A model generated the notes under the pieces. It was not told the DNA's origin, did not search any database, and saw only the letters and a list, made by a program, of their open reading frames with translations. Source: Providencia rettgeri (lineage in GTDB: Bacteria > Pseudomonadota > Gammaproteobacteria > Enterobacterales > Enterobacteriaceae). From it: 64,000 nucleotides of DNA. The stretch lies in the NCBI GenBank assembly GCA_900455085.1, contig UGTZ01000001.1, positions 3,936,501 through 4,000,500 on the forward strand, read 5' to 3'. Shown here piece after piece: positions 28,265 through 37,595 of the stretch. Each line of letters starts with the position of its first letter. The stretch's first letter is position 1. A program made the position numbers and the translations under genes.

Positions 28265-28927
28265 ATGACATTTTCAATTGTGGCGCGCTGCCCATTGACA
28301 GGAAAAATAGGTGCAGCGACGGCAACAGGTGGTCCTGCGGTTGGAGCATTAGTCTTACACGGTAAAAGCCAAACGGGAGCCATCGCCACTCAAGCAATGA
28401 CAAACCCAATTGCAGGCTTAACCGGTATTGAATATTTGCAGCAAGGCCATAATGCAAATAACAGCTTAGACTACCTTGTAACGCAAGATATTGAGCGGAA
28501 GCAACGACAGCTGATTATTCTTGATAATCATGGAGGTACAGCTGATTGGACCGGCCAAAATTGTTTACCTTGGTGTGGAAGTTTATCGGAGCCTAACTTA
28601 GCCATTGCTGGAAATATGTTAGTTGGAGAGCAAGTCCTGAATGCCATTTATCAGAGCTACCATAACAACTCACATCAAGCTCTGGCTGATCGATTACTCA
28701 TCGCCATGCAAGCAGGTGCAGATAAAGGTGGTGATTACAGAGGGATCCGTTCCGCTGCATTAAAAGTATGGAATAACCGACAATATCCAGATATTGATAT
28801 TCGCAGTGACTGGTCAGAAGCACCGCTATCAGCGCTTTCCATCATTCTTCAACAGGTTCGTTCCGAAGATTATGCTGATTTTTTTGCACAAATTCCTACA
28901 GGAAATGAATATATCACTCGTAATTGA
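28265..28927 (+). CDS. DUF1028 family protein (putative Ntn-hydrolase fold)
   Basis: 220 residues from ATG 28265 (GAGGTG upstream; the frame opens four codons earlier). Full-length DUF1028: TFSIVARCP at the N-terminus, then GKIGAATATGGPAVGA, SQTGAIATQAMTNP, and the DNHGG and GNMLVG segments. The family is uncharacterised biochemically but often sits beside peptide importers and peptidases, and the fold resembles N-terminal nucleophile hydrolases. Divergent from a peptide importer operon with an M42 peptidase, so a role in hydrolysing an imported peptide or amide is plausible. Confidence 0.85.
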   Translation: MTFSIVARCPLTGKIGAATATGGPAVGALVLHGKSQTGAIATQAMTNPIAGLTGIEYLQQGHNANNSLDYLVTQDIERKQRQLIILDNHGGTADWTGQNCLPWCGSLSEPNLAIAGNMLVGEQVLNAIYQSYHNNSHQALADRLLIAMQAGADKGGDYRGIRSAALKVWNNRQYPDIDIRSDWSEAPLSALSIILQQVRSEDYADFFAQIPTGNEYITRN

Positions 28928-29847
28928 TACTATTTAGGTGTGTATCGACTAATAATGTAAAATAACTTAATGATATACACCCTGAAACAAAATGGTTAAT
29001 AAATCATTTTATTATTAACTCAATGAATAATTATGTATTTTTTTATTATTCTTAATTCTTTCATTCATCCAAAAAAACTATTTTATAATATATTCTTAAT
29101 AATTTATTTCTATCTTGCAGCATCTTAATCATTTGCTGCACAGTAGTGGAAACCAAAGTCTCTAATTATTTAGCTATAATACTCAAAGTAATCACAGCGA
29201 CTGGTTTTTCGTAATATACAAATGCACTTTGTTAATTTATCAAGATTATTAACCTTAATAACAATTAGGTTATTACCCTCACTCAATTACTACGCTAAAA
29301 AATAGATGAAAAAAAATAATCATAATTATCAATAAATTAAAAAGCACCACCTAGATGTATAAAATACATACAAATAAGTGAGTATTTTTAAATCAATATG
29401 AATTATATTGCTCTGACTCTACGTATAATTAATAATCAAACGAACAAAAAATAACTCATTTATTTCATTTAAAACATATTTTTTATATTCACTCCCCACT
29501 TTAGCATTTAAGGGATATTCAGCACTTTCTTCTGTGATGAAATATTCATCCCTTATTTTGGTTTCACTCTTAATAACACTATTTAAGCGAAATATTTATA
29601 TTTACACCTGTACACTTTTAATGACATTAACATTTAAAAAATATTAATTCTTACATCTCTAAAATAGAGTAATCATCGACAAAGCCTTTACAGCACTGAG
29701 CACATCAATTTACGTCACATTTCATTTCAATGACTTTTATTAACAAATGCTACCGGAACTTAACAATTACAAAATATATGATAAGATCATTATCTCAATT
29801 TGAAATTATTTACTATATAAAAAACAAGATTGTTATTGAGGTTATAG
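28928..29847. other. 920-bp AT-rich gene-free region upstream of the L-amino acid deaminase gene
   Basis: No convincing reading frame on either strand. An imperfect inverted repeat GGTGTGTATC / GATATACACC (28937-28946, 28972-28981) follows DUF1028 but lacks a T-run. The right end must hold the deaminase promoter. Long A/T tracts would suit global regulators such as Lrp or H-NS; that is inference only. Confidence 0.4.
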
Positions 29848-31266
29848 ATGAAAATCTCGAGAAGAAAGCTATTATTAGGGGTTGGTGCTGCTGGTGTTTT
29901 AGCAGGGGGTGCTGCGGTTGTTCCTATGATCAATCGTGAAGGTCGTTTTGAATCGACTAAATCACGTGTACCAGCTGTTGCTGGCACAGAAGGCAAATTA
30001 CCAGAGTCTGCAGATGCAGTCATCATCGGTGCCGGCCTTCAAGGGATCATGACTGCAATTAACCTTGCTGAAAAAGGTCTTAATGTTGTTATCTGTGAAA
30101 AAGGTGTTGTCGGTGGTGAGCAATCAGGCCGTGCATATAGCCAAATTATCAGTTATAAGACTTCCCCAGCTATTTTCCCTTTACACCATTACGGAAAAAT
30201 TCAATGGCTTGGCATGAACGAAAAAATCGGTGCTGATACCAGCTACCGTGTTCAAGGCCGTGTTGAAGTACCTTCTAGCGAAGAAGATTTAGAAATTTCA
30301 AGAGCGTGGATTAAATCTGCATCTGAAAATCCAGGTTTCGATACACCTTTACGTACCCGTATGATTGAAGGAACTGAACTGGCGAATCGTCTGGTTGATG
30401 CACAAACTCCATGGAAAATCGGTGGATTTGAAGAAGACTCAGGTAGCCTTGATCCTGAAGTTGTCACACCAACCATGGCAAACTACGCAAAATCAATCGG
30501 TATTCGCATCTACACCAATTGCGCAGTACGTGGTATTGAAACGGCGGGCGGCAAAATTTCTGATGTTGTCACAGAAAAAGGTGCAATCAAAACTTCTCGT
30601 GTTGTTCTGACGGGCGGTATTTGGTCGCGTCTGTTCATGGGTAACTTAGGCATTGATGTTCCAACACTGAACGTTTACCTATCACAACAGCGTATTACTG
30701 GCGTACCAGGCGCACCAAAAGGTAACGTCCACTTACCTAACGGTATTCACTTCCGTGAACAAGCTGATGGTACCTACGCCGTTGCGCCACGTATCTTTAC
30801 TAGCTCTATCGTAAAAGACAGCTTCCTGTTAGGACCAAGATTCCTACACGTATTAGGCGGCGGGGAATTACCATTAGAGTTCTCTCTTGGTAAAGATTTA
30901 TTCAACTCCTTCATGATGGCAACGTCTTGGAACTTAGACGAGAAAACACCTTTTGAAGAGTTCCGTACCGCAACTAATACACCAAACAACGAACACTTAG
31001 ATGGCGTTCTGGAAAGACTGAGAAAAGAATTCCCAGTATTTAAAGAGTCTAAAGTGGTTGAACGTTGGGGTGGTACCGTTGCACCAACGGATGATGAAAT
31101 TCCAATTATTTCAACAATCGAGCAGTATCCAGGACTAGTCATCAACACCGCCACAGGCTGGGGTATGACGGAAAGCCCTGCATCTGGTCGATTAACGGCA
31201 GAATTGTTAATGGGCGAAACACCATTTATCGATCCTACGCCGTATAAACTTTCCCGTTTTAGCTAA
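29848..31266 (+). CDS. Membrane-anchored L-amino acid deaminase (LAAD)
   Basis: 472 residues, strongly similar along its length to the Proteus mirabilis L-amino acid deaminases (shared pieces: SRRKLLLGVGAAGVLAGGAA, GEQSGRAYSQIISY, YTNCAVRGIETAGGKISDVV). N-terminal twin-arginine/anchor helix at residues 4-26; FAD Rossmann motif GAGLQG at 61-66 with Glu84 closing beta-2. Oxidises L-amino acids to keto acids, passing electrons to the respiratory chain without H2O2. This enzyme gives the phenylalanine-deaminase phenotype typical of Proteus, Providencia and Morganella. Type I and type II forms (aliphatic or aromatic preference) cannot be separated here with certainty. Confidence 0.93.
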   Translation: MKISRRKLLLGVGAAGVLAGGAAVVPMINREGRFESTKSRVPAVAGTEGKLPESADAVIIGAGLQGIMTAINLAEKGLNVVICEKGVVGGEQSGRAYSQIISYKTSPAIFPLHHYGKIQWLGMNEKIGADTSYRVQGRVEVPSSEEDLEISRAWIKSASENPGFDTPLRTRMIEGTELANRLVDAQTPWKIGGFEEDSGSLDPEVVTPTMANYAKSIGIRIYTNCAVRGIETAGGKISDVVTEKGAIKTSRVVLTGGIWSRLFMGNLGIDVPTLNVYLSQQRITGVPGAPKGNVHLPNGIHFREQADGTYAVAPRIFTSSIVKDSFLLGPRFLHVLGGGELPLEFSLGKDLFNSFMMATSWNLDEKTPFEEFRTATNTPNNEHLDGVLERLRKEFPVFKESKVVERWGGTVAPTDDEIPIISTIEQYPGLVINTATGWGMTESPASGRLTAELLMGETPFIDPTPYKLSRFS

Positions 31267-31295
31267 AAAACAGGAAAAAAAGCGATTTTTACTGT

Positions 31296-31359
31296 GGATC
31301 TATTAGCGAATAGTTTAAAGTTACATGAAAGTTTAATTTTTGATAAAACTAATAGATCC
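31296..31359 (+). other. Intercistronic inverted repeat between LAAD and RidA genes
   Basis: Perfect 11-bp arms GGATCTATTAG (31296-31306) and CTAATAGATCC (31349-31359) around a 42-nt A/T-rich loop. In RNA this is a long-loop stem, and as DNA it could be an operator pair. No U-run follows, so read-through into the RidA gene is likely. Confidence 0.5.
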
Positions 31360-31389
31360 TATTTACTTTGATAATGTTAAGGAGTTTAC

Positions 31390-31890
31390 ATGCGCTATAA
31401 AACTTTATTGCTTTCTCTGCCTTTGATTTTAGGTGTAGCAAGTGCGAATGCAGCCGATGATGTTAAACGCGTTCCAGTGAAAGGATTCCCTATCTCTGAA
31501 TCAGTAGAAATCAACGCGGGCAACCTCATTTTCCTAAGCGGAAAAGTTCCTTCTAAAATCTCTGCTGACGCAAAAGAAGGCGTTTTAGAGTCTTATGGTA
31601 ATACCGAAGCACAAACAATCAACGTATTAAAACAAATCCAAGCTAACCTCGAAGGTATGGGCTTGACGATGAATGACGTTGTTAAAATGCAAGTATTCTT
31701 AGTTGGTGGTGAAGAAACTCAAGGTACTATGGACTTCGCTGGCTTTATGGCTGGTTACAACAAGTTCTATGAGTCTGAGAAAATTACTAATCTGCCAGCT
31801 CGTTCTACCTTCCAAGTCGCTAAACTGGCTAACCCAGCTTGGAGAGTAGAAATCGAAGTGACAGCGGTACGCCCTGCTGCAAAAAAATAA
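31390..31890 (+). CDS. Signal-peptide-bearing RidA/Rid-family protein
   Basis: 166 residues. Residues 1-21 are a Sec signal peptide ending ASANA, unusual because RidA proteins are normally cytosolic. The rest is a full YjgF/RidA domain: LIFLSGKVP, TEAQTINVLKQIQANLEGMG, and PARSTFQVAKL with the conserved Arg, then WRVEIEVTAV. RidA enzymes hydrolyse reactive 2-imino or enamine acids to keto acids plus ammonia. Located 123 bp after the membrane-bound L-amino acid deaminase, which makes exactly such imines, so it probably clears them on the periplasmic side. AAGGAG before ATG. Confidence 0.88.
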   Translation: MRYKTLLLSLPLILGVASANAADDVKRVPVKGFPISESVEINAGNLIFLSGKVPSKISADAKEGVLESYGNTEAQTINVLKQIQANLEGMGLTMNDVVKMQVFLVGGEETQGTMDFAGFMAGYNKFYESEKITNLPARSTFQVAKLANPAWRVEIEVTAVRPAAKK

Positions 31891-31918
31891 GTTCTTCTAA
31901 CGAAGAATAATCAATAAT

Positions 31919-31946
31919 GGGGCATAATCATTATGCCTCGTTATAT
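31919..31946 (+). terminator. Probable terminator after the RidA gene
   Basis: GGGGCATAA / TTATGCCTC (31919-31927, 31931-31939), three-nt loop, one mismatch, then GTTATATTT. The tail is weak. Confidence 0.5.
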
Positions 31947-32132
31947 TTCCCCCTAATAACCCTATTCCATTCTTTTTTCGATACATTACTTCACGCTACC
32001 GCTATTATTTATCCCCCTATCCTCTGTGCGGTCACAAATTATCACTCCTTTTCTGTGCAACCGTTTCACACCTACTTATAATTTCAAAGAACGGATCAGG
32101 GCTGAAAAATATGACATCGCGGGTAAACAAAA

Positions 32133-33104
32133 ATGACTCACAATACTGTCAGTCGAATGAATTTAGACCATCTTAAAACTTTTCATTACGTGGCTAAAAG
32201 TGGCAGCTTTACTCAAGCAGCACATATCTTATTTTTGAGCCAACCGGCTGTTAGCCAACAAATCCAAGGTTTAGAAAATTCTCTACGGGTTGCTTTATTT
32301 GACCGTTCCCGAAAAAAAATCACCTTAACCAGTGAAGGAAAAGTACTCTATAACTATACTAAAAGGTTATTTTCATTATTTGATGAGATAGAGCATGTCT
32401 TTCAAGATTTAAATTTATTACAAACTGGTACGCTAACAATTGCAGCAACTGCTGTTATGGGCAGTTATTATTTGCCAGATATCCTAAAACAATTTAATAC
32501 TCGCTATCCGCTGGTTCATATAAAAATAAAAATCGGCAATTCCCAGCAAGTGATGAATTGGGTAGCAGAACAAGAGGCCGAAATTGGTTTAGCAGGCCGA
32601 GTCCCTATTGTGCCGAATGTAAACCAAGTATTCTTACACCGGGAGCCCTATATCGCCGTTGTCGGTCCCAATTCTCCACTTCTACAACTTCAGCGTCCAT
32701 TAACAATAGAAGAGTTCACAAACGCTTCTCTCGTTATGAGGGAAAAGGGAACACGCACTCGTGCTAAAATTGAAGATTGGCTAAAAGCACATATTGCACT
32801 CCATGATTCCCCTCCCCCTATTATTACTGTCACTAACTTAGAGGCGACAAAAAGATTAGTCGCAAGTGGTTTTGGGATTACCGCGTTGCCTTATTTAAGT
32901 GTTATCGATGATATTAGTGTTGGAAAATTAATCCAGCTACAAATTAATGCCTTTGATGTTGATGCAGATTATTATTTAACTTATCAAACTAATCGTTCAC
33001 TTTCCGCAGCTGCTTTTCAATTTATTATGCTATTACGCGAAATATCTGACGAAATATCATTAAATAGTGATATAGCGCAACTTATTCATACCGAAAATAT
33101 CTAA
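32133..33104 (+). CDS. LysR-family transcriptional regulator
   Basis: 323 residues, or 315 if ATG 32157 (MNLDHLKTF) is used; neither start has a clear ribosome site. N-terminal HTH at about 9-68 (FTQAAHILFLSQPAVSQQIQ, SRKKITLTSEGK), CysB/CysL-like effector domain after a short linker. It lies 165 bp upstream of the CYTH-DASS gene set in the same direction and may control either that set or the deaminase pair before it. Confidence 0.85.
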   Translation: MTHNTVSRMNLDHLKTFHYVAKSGSFTQAAHILFLSQPAVSQQIQGLENSLRVALFDRSRKKITLTSEGKVLYNYTKRLFSLFDEIEHVFQDLNLLQTGTLTIAATAVMGSYYLPDILKQFNTRYPLVHIKIKIGNSQQVMNWVAEQEAEIGLAGRVPIVPNVNQVFLHREPYIAVVGPNSPLLQLQRPLTIEEFTNASLVMREKGTRTRAKIEDWLKAHIALHDSPPPIITVTNLEATKRLVASGFGITALPYLSVIDDISVGKLIQLQINAFDVDADYYLTYQTNRSLSAAAFQFIMLLREISDEISLNSDIAQLIHTENI

Positions 33105-33268
33105 ATCGCATCAATTATACAACAGATAAGCAACTATAATATTTACTTATATTACGCATACAACTTGCTGATTTTTGGTTCCTCTATGAATGTGCAAAGA
33201 TGGTTTTAAATAAAACTCATGGTTAATAATAAAAATTAACCACTTTGTTCTTCTCAGGAGTAATCATA

Positions 33269-33739
33269 ATGGCTAAAGAAATTGAACGTAAATTTTTAGT
33301 ATCGGGTGATTCATGGAGAGAATTAGCCAATGGTGTTCGTTACACCCAAGGTTATTTAAATAGCCAGAAAGAACGTACCGTTAGAATAAGAACTATCGAT
33401 GATAAAGCCTTCTTAACAATTAAAGGAATTACCGTCGGTATTACTCGAACTGAATATGAATATGAAATTCCCCATGCTGATTGTGTTGCTATGCTGATGC
33501 AATTAGCAGAACAACCCATTATCGACAAGAAACGTTATAAAATCCCCTTCGATGGCTTAATTTGGGAGGTAGATGAATTTTTTGGTGTTAACGAAGGGTT
33601 AATTGTTGCTGAGGTCGAACTTAGCGATGAAAACCAATCCTTTAAAAAACCCGAATGGGTAGGCGACGAAATATCTTCAGACCCCAAATATTTTAATTCT
33701 AATCTTGTTGCTAATCCTTATACCACATGGAAAAAATAA
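33269..33739 (+). CDS. CYTH-domain protein (class IV adenylate cyclase / triphosphate tunnel metalloenzyme)
   Basis: 156 residues, a single CYTH domain. N-terminal ExExK motif is intact (Glu4, Glu6, Lys8 in KEIERKFLV). Basic tunnel residues follow in RTVRIRTID and FLTIKG, and acidic ones in RTEYEYEI, WEVDEFFG and VAEVEL. Such proteins hydrolyse tripolyphosphate or, less often, make cAMP. ATG 33269 follows AGGAG; the frame opens eight codons earlier. It is 10 bp ahead of a second, divergent CYTH-like gene. Confidence 0.9.
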   Translation: MAKEIERKFLVSGDSWRELANGVRYTQGYLNSQKERTVRIRTIDDKAFLTIKGITVGITRTEYEYEIPHADCVAMLMQLAEQPIIDKKRYKIPFDGLIWEVDEFFGVNEGLIVAEVELSDENQSFKKPEWVGDEISSDPKYFNSNLVANPYTTWKK

Positions 33740-33749
33740 GGGAAATTTC

Positions 33750-34382
33750 ATGAATACATTAACTAAAAATTTTGCGATATCAGAAGAAGATGCAAGTAAA
33801 ATAGTGCCTCGGGCAGAATTCAGAATATTTGGACATGACCTTATTAACGAAATAGAAGCCAAAATTTGGGATGTCAAAGCAACCTTATACGCTGCGCGAA
33901 AAATGCCAATAGAAACTTATTTTTTATCTGAAAAAACGAATGATGCCAATGTAAAAGTACGTGATGGGTTATTAGATATTAAAGTTAAAGTTGGTGAAAC
34001 AAAAGAGGGCTATGAAATATTCCAACCGAAAGGCAAATTCCAATTTCCAGTAAAAAAAGAAGAATTAAATATTATTTTATCTCACCTTAAAGTTGATATT
34101 CCTCTCGATAAAGACAGCTATGAAATCGAGGAATTCAAAGCTATTGTACGCCAACACCCTTGTCTCAATGCAGTCACCGTTGAAAAAATGCGCTATGGCT
34201 TTATGGTCGATGGCATTATTTGTGAGTTTGCACGCGTTTGGTTCAATGGGGCACTAATGGAAACCGCTTGTTGTGAAAGTGAAGATTACGAAAAAATGCA
34301 AGCTGTCATTAATGCCTTAGGTATCAACAAATTACCTAATAAAAATTATTTGAAAGCCGCCAAGCGTGTTGTTGGCATGTAA
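33750..34382 (+). CDS. Divergent CYTH-like protein
   Basis: 210 residues. The order of elements resembles a CYTH beta-barrel: AEFRIFG near 22-28 where ExExK would be, NVKVRDGLLDIKVKVG, then EKMRYGFMVDGIICEFARVWFNG split over two strands, and an acidic end. The ExExK signature is degraded (Glu23-x-Arg25), so it may have lost triphosphate hydrolysis and serve as a binding or regulatory subunit. That assignment is inference from pattern. It is tightly linked to the intact CYTH gene (10 bp) and to the DASS transporter. Confidence 0.7.
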   Translation: MNTLTKNFAISEEDASKIVPRAEFRIFGHDLINEIEAKIWDVKATLYAARKMPIETYFLSEKTNDANVKVRDGLLDIKVKVGETKEGYEIFQPKGKFQFPVKKEELNIILSHLKVDIPLDKDSYEIEEFKAIVRQHPCLNAVTVEKMRYGFMVDGIICEFARVWFNGALMETACCESEDYEKMQAVINALGINKLPNKNYLKAAKRVVGM

Positions 34383-34418
34383 CTCTTTTATGTAATGCAT
34401 ATCGTTGTTCATCTATAT

Positions 34419-34443
34419 GGGTCGAGTCAAATAACACCGACCC
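34419..34443 (+). other. Small stem-loop before the DASS transporter gene
   Basis: GGGTCG / CGACCC (34419-34424, 34438-34443) with a 13-nt loop and no T-run. It is 29 bp upstream of the transporter start and could modulate its translation or mark a processing site. Confidence 0.35.
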
Positions 34444-34472
34444 TTGAATGATAATAATAAAAGGAGATATGT

Positions 34473-36041
34473 ATGTCAGCAAATAGTAAGCCAAGCTTTG
34501 ACCCACTTGATATGCGTAATTATTCATTAGAAAAATTCCGTGATATCAAAGCTGGCGCACTAATGCAAAATCTCAAACTCATTGGTGTACCTTTAGCTAT
34601 TCTCTCATTTCTATTTTTCGAATTACAATGGTGTGGGACAATCGATGTATTTGAAGCACAAACAAAAGTTCCGGCAGCTCATTGCTATAGTGCAATGGGG
34701 ATTTTTGTTGCTTCACTGATTTTATGGCTCACTGAAGCTATTCCAAATTATCTCACGTCATTAATTGTCGTTGTTGTCGTTATCATTACTGGTGTGATGA
34801 AAATGCGCCCTGCCTTCGCGATGCTGGGTGAACCCGTCATGATTCTAAATATTGCCAGCTTTATCCTAGCGAGCGCATTAGTTACGACAGGTTTGGCAAA
34901 ACGTATTTCACTCATGCTAGTACTCAAAACTAAAAATCATTTAACCATGTTATTCCTATGCTTTGTGGCATTAAACTTGATTTTTGGTGCATTTATTAGT
35001 GCAACCTCGGCAAAAACGGCACTACTGCTGCCATTATTTATGGTGATTTCGGCTATCTACGGTGCCACTGGTGGTGCTCAGCGTAACAATGTTGGCCGTA
35101 ATATGGTGCTCCTTAACTTACTGGCGAATAATGTCTCCGCTAGCGCATTCTTAACAGGTTCTGCGGCCAATTTATTAGCGGCAGCAATGCTAGAAAAAGC
35201 AGGTGCATTAGTCACTTATCAAGATTGGTTTATTGCACTATTCCCATTGGCTGTCATTCAATGTTTAGTCGCATGGTGGACTGGGACTCGGTTTATTTTT
35301 AGGATTACAGATGAAGAAAAAACACCGAAACTCGAAGGTGGCATGGACCGCTTACGCTCGGAATATAATGCATTAGGTAAAGTCAAAATCAGTGAAATTA
35401 AAGCAGGGGTCGTATTTATTCTTGTTTTACTATTATGGTCCACGGGTAAATGGACAGGCTTACGAGCTGAAGTTGTCGCATTAGCAGGTGCTTGTATTGT
35501 CCTGATGCCCTCTTTTTCACGACTGCCAGCAATGGGTGTCATGAAATGGAATGATGCTGATATTCCATGGCACATGTTAATGTTTAGTTTTGGTGCTTAC
35601 GTATTAGGTGGTATGATGGACCAGACGGATATTGTCGGCCTTTATGTCCACAAAGCCTTTGACCATTGGAACATAGACCCTCAAGGTACTGGAAAACTGC
35701 TTGTTTTCGCTGTATTAAGCGCAGTATTTGCACTCACCACATTGATTAGTGAAAGTAAAACAGCACGTACAATTATTTTATTCCCTATTATTATTGCCAT
35801 TGCTCAACGATATAACTGGGATTTAGTTGGCTTCTGTTTACCAATGGCGTTTATGATTAATCAGGTTTATGTTCTCTATTTTAACTCTAAGCCTGCTAAT
35901 ATCAGTTATTTGACTGACCAATATTCAACCGGTGACTCATTTAAATATGGTATGATTCAACTCATTCTTATCTGGATACTACTAATACTATGGACACATT
36001 ACATTATGCCACTCATGGGATTTAATAGTTATCTTTGGTAA
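34473..36041 (+). CDS. DASS/SLC13-family anion transporter
   Basis: 522 residues with about 11-13 membrane segments. Family features: LWLTEAIPNYLTSLIVVVVV (the conserved ALPxP-like helix 2-3 region), FISATSAKTALLLPL (first hairpin Ser/Thr cluster), NNVSASAFLTGSAANLL, and a second repeat with TTLISESKTARTIILFP. Sodium-coupled uptake of dicarboxylates, sulfate, phosphate or similar anions. The substrate cannot be set from sequence. AAAGGAG precedes ATG. Linked to two CYTH-type genes and an uncharacterised membrane protein. Confidence 0.85.
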   Translation: MSANSKPSFDPLDMRNYSLEKFRDIKAGALMQNLKLIGVPLAILSFLFFELQWCGTIDVFEAQTKVPAAHCYSAMGIFVASLILWLTEAIPNYLTSLIVVVVVIITGVMKMRPAFAMLGEPVMILNIASFILASALVTTGLAKRISLMLVLKTKNHLTMLFLCFVALNLIFGAFISATSAKTALLLPLFMVISAIYGATGGAQRNNVGRNMVLLNLLANNVSASAFLTGSAANLLAAAMLEKAGALVTYQDWFIALFPLAVIQCLVAWWTGTRFIFRITDEEKTPKLEGGMDRLRSEYNALGKVKISEIKAGVVFILVLLLWSTGKWTGLRAEVVALAGACIVLMPSFSRLPAMGVMKWNDADIPWHMLMFSFGAYVLGGMMDQTDIVGLYVHKAFDHWNIDPQGTGKLLVFAVLSAVFALTTLISESKTARTIILFPIIIAIAQRYNWDLVGFCLPMAFMINQVYVLYFNSKPANISYLTDQYSTGDSFKYGMIQLILIWILLILWTHYIMPLMGFNSYLW

Positions 36042-36080
36042 AGATAGAATATTGGCCAAAAGAACAGTGTGAAGGAAAAT

Positions 36081-37545
36081 ATGATTAAAGAATCTCTCAA
36101 GATCCATGGAAAAAAACAGTTTGAAATCAAACAAAAAGTGTTGTTTCCACGTAAGTCTAAAGAGATCCGTTACCAAGTAGAGACCTTTTTCTTTTTGCCT
36201 TCATCATTACAGATTAACCCAGACCTCTACACAGCATCAAACCTCCAGCGCAGCCTCAAAAACTATATTCGGCTGCGCCCACCGACCGTAAAATTATCAT
36301 CACTGACTGATGAAAACGGGGCATTAGATGAACTAAAACAGTGGTTACAACAATGTACGCCACAAAACTTACCTTCATTAGACGAGTATGAAAATAGGCT
36401 AAAGCGCTATGCTTTAACCTTCAAAAGAACTGTTCGTTTGAATGTTAAAATGGTAAGCCAAAATCCCCAACGGCAAACGCCTGAATACTTAGCTGAGTTC
36501 ATGGCAAACATCGCAAAATGTCTCTGTACTTATCGGGAATTAGCAACACAGTCAACCAAAATTGAAGAAGCAATCCATTCCAATGCATTTTCTTATTGTG
36601 ACGAATTCATGACGTATTACACCATGAATTATTTACGTGATTTATTAGCCGATAAGCAAATGCCATTGCGCGAAGAAATACGTCATTTCTGGTATCAAGA
36701 AATGCGTTACCTAAAGAAACAATACCCTGATTGTTTTCCTAGTGATGAGACGGATGCTGAATTAGTCACATATCGCCGTAATTTATTGAAAAAATATATC
36801 AATCGCTATCTCTATTTAGAAATTCGCCACAAGCGGGGACTTCCCCTGTTATTACACTCTATTTATGGTATTGCTGCTGCAATTTCAATGCTTTTCGCAA
36901 CTGTTATCGCCTTTTTCTGGCAAGGAAAATATGGGGCTTTAAGTGCCAACTTATTTTTGGCTATGGTCATCGGCTATATCTTCAAAGATAGGCTGAAAGA
37001 AGTAGGTCGAGAGCAGCTGTATCGCTTATTTCAAAAATGGATCCCTGACCGGCAATTACGTATTTACCGCGAAGGAGTGAAAGCACCAGTCGGTATTTGT
37101 AAAGAGTCTTTTCGTTTTATTAATGAAAATATGCTTTCCCCAGATATCCGTGAAATGCGGCAAAAAATCGCATTGGGTCAATTTAGTTAACGTCCAGCGA
37201 ATGGAAGATATCCTGTATTACCGCAAAGATGTATTGCTACATAACCGTCAATCCGTGTTTGAAAAAAACCAATCATCAATCGCAGATATTACGCGTTTTA
37301 ATATTTCGGATTTCCTAAAATATATTGATATTAGCTATGAAGAACTCACTGTGAATGATGATGAGCCTGCGATTATTGGTGAAAAGGTGTATCACATTTA
37401 CCTTTGCCGCCGCGTCACAATTAACAAAAAAACCTATAATGAGCTGGCTCGTTTAGTGGTGAATGCCGATGGAATTAAACGCTTAGAAGTGTTGCAGTCA
37501 CTAGATTTACTGACAACTGATGAAGGTATTGAAATTTCACCGTAA
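36081..37545 (+). pseudogene. Uncharacterised membrane protein split by one frameshift
   Basis: Two overlapping frames together make one ~487-residue protein. The first (ATG 36081, AAGGA upstream) reads to a stop at 37188-37190 after IALGQFS; the second carries on in the +1 frame from NVQRMEDILYYRKD to 37545. Removing one T from GTTAAC near 37187 joins them as GQFSNVQRMED. The first part has a long soluble N-terminal domain (YIRLRPPTVKL; YRRNLLKKYINRYLYLEIR), then two membrane helices at about residues 261-305; the second part is soluble (YHIYLCRRV, NADGIKRLE). From memory this layout recurs in ~500-residue conserved proteins of unknown function. The second part has no ribosome site of its own. 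Confidence 0.75.
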
Positions 37546-37595
37546 ATATTTTGTTTTTTTATTTTCTTCTCAAGAAAAATATTCTAATTCACGAT

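Noticed and set aside
28928..29847. Small genes in the long gap before the deaminase gene
   Set aside because: The only open frames are short, lack ribosome sites and consist of residues typical of AT-rich non-coding DNA.
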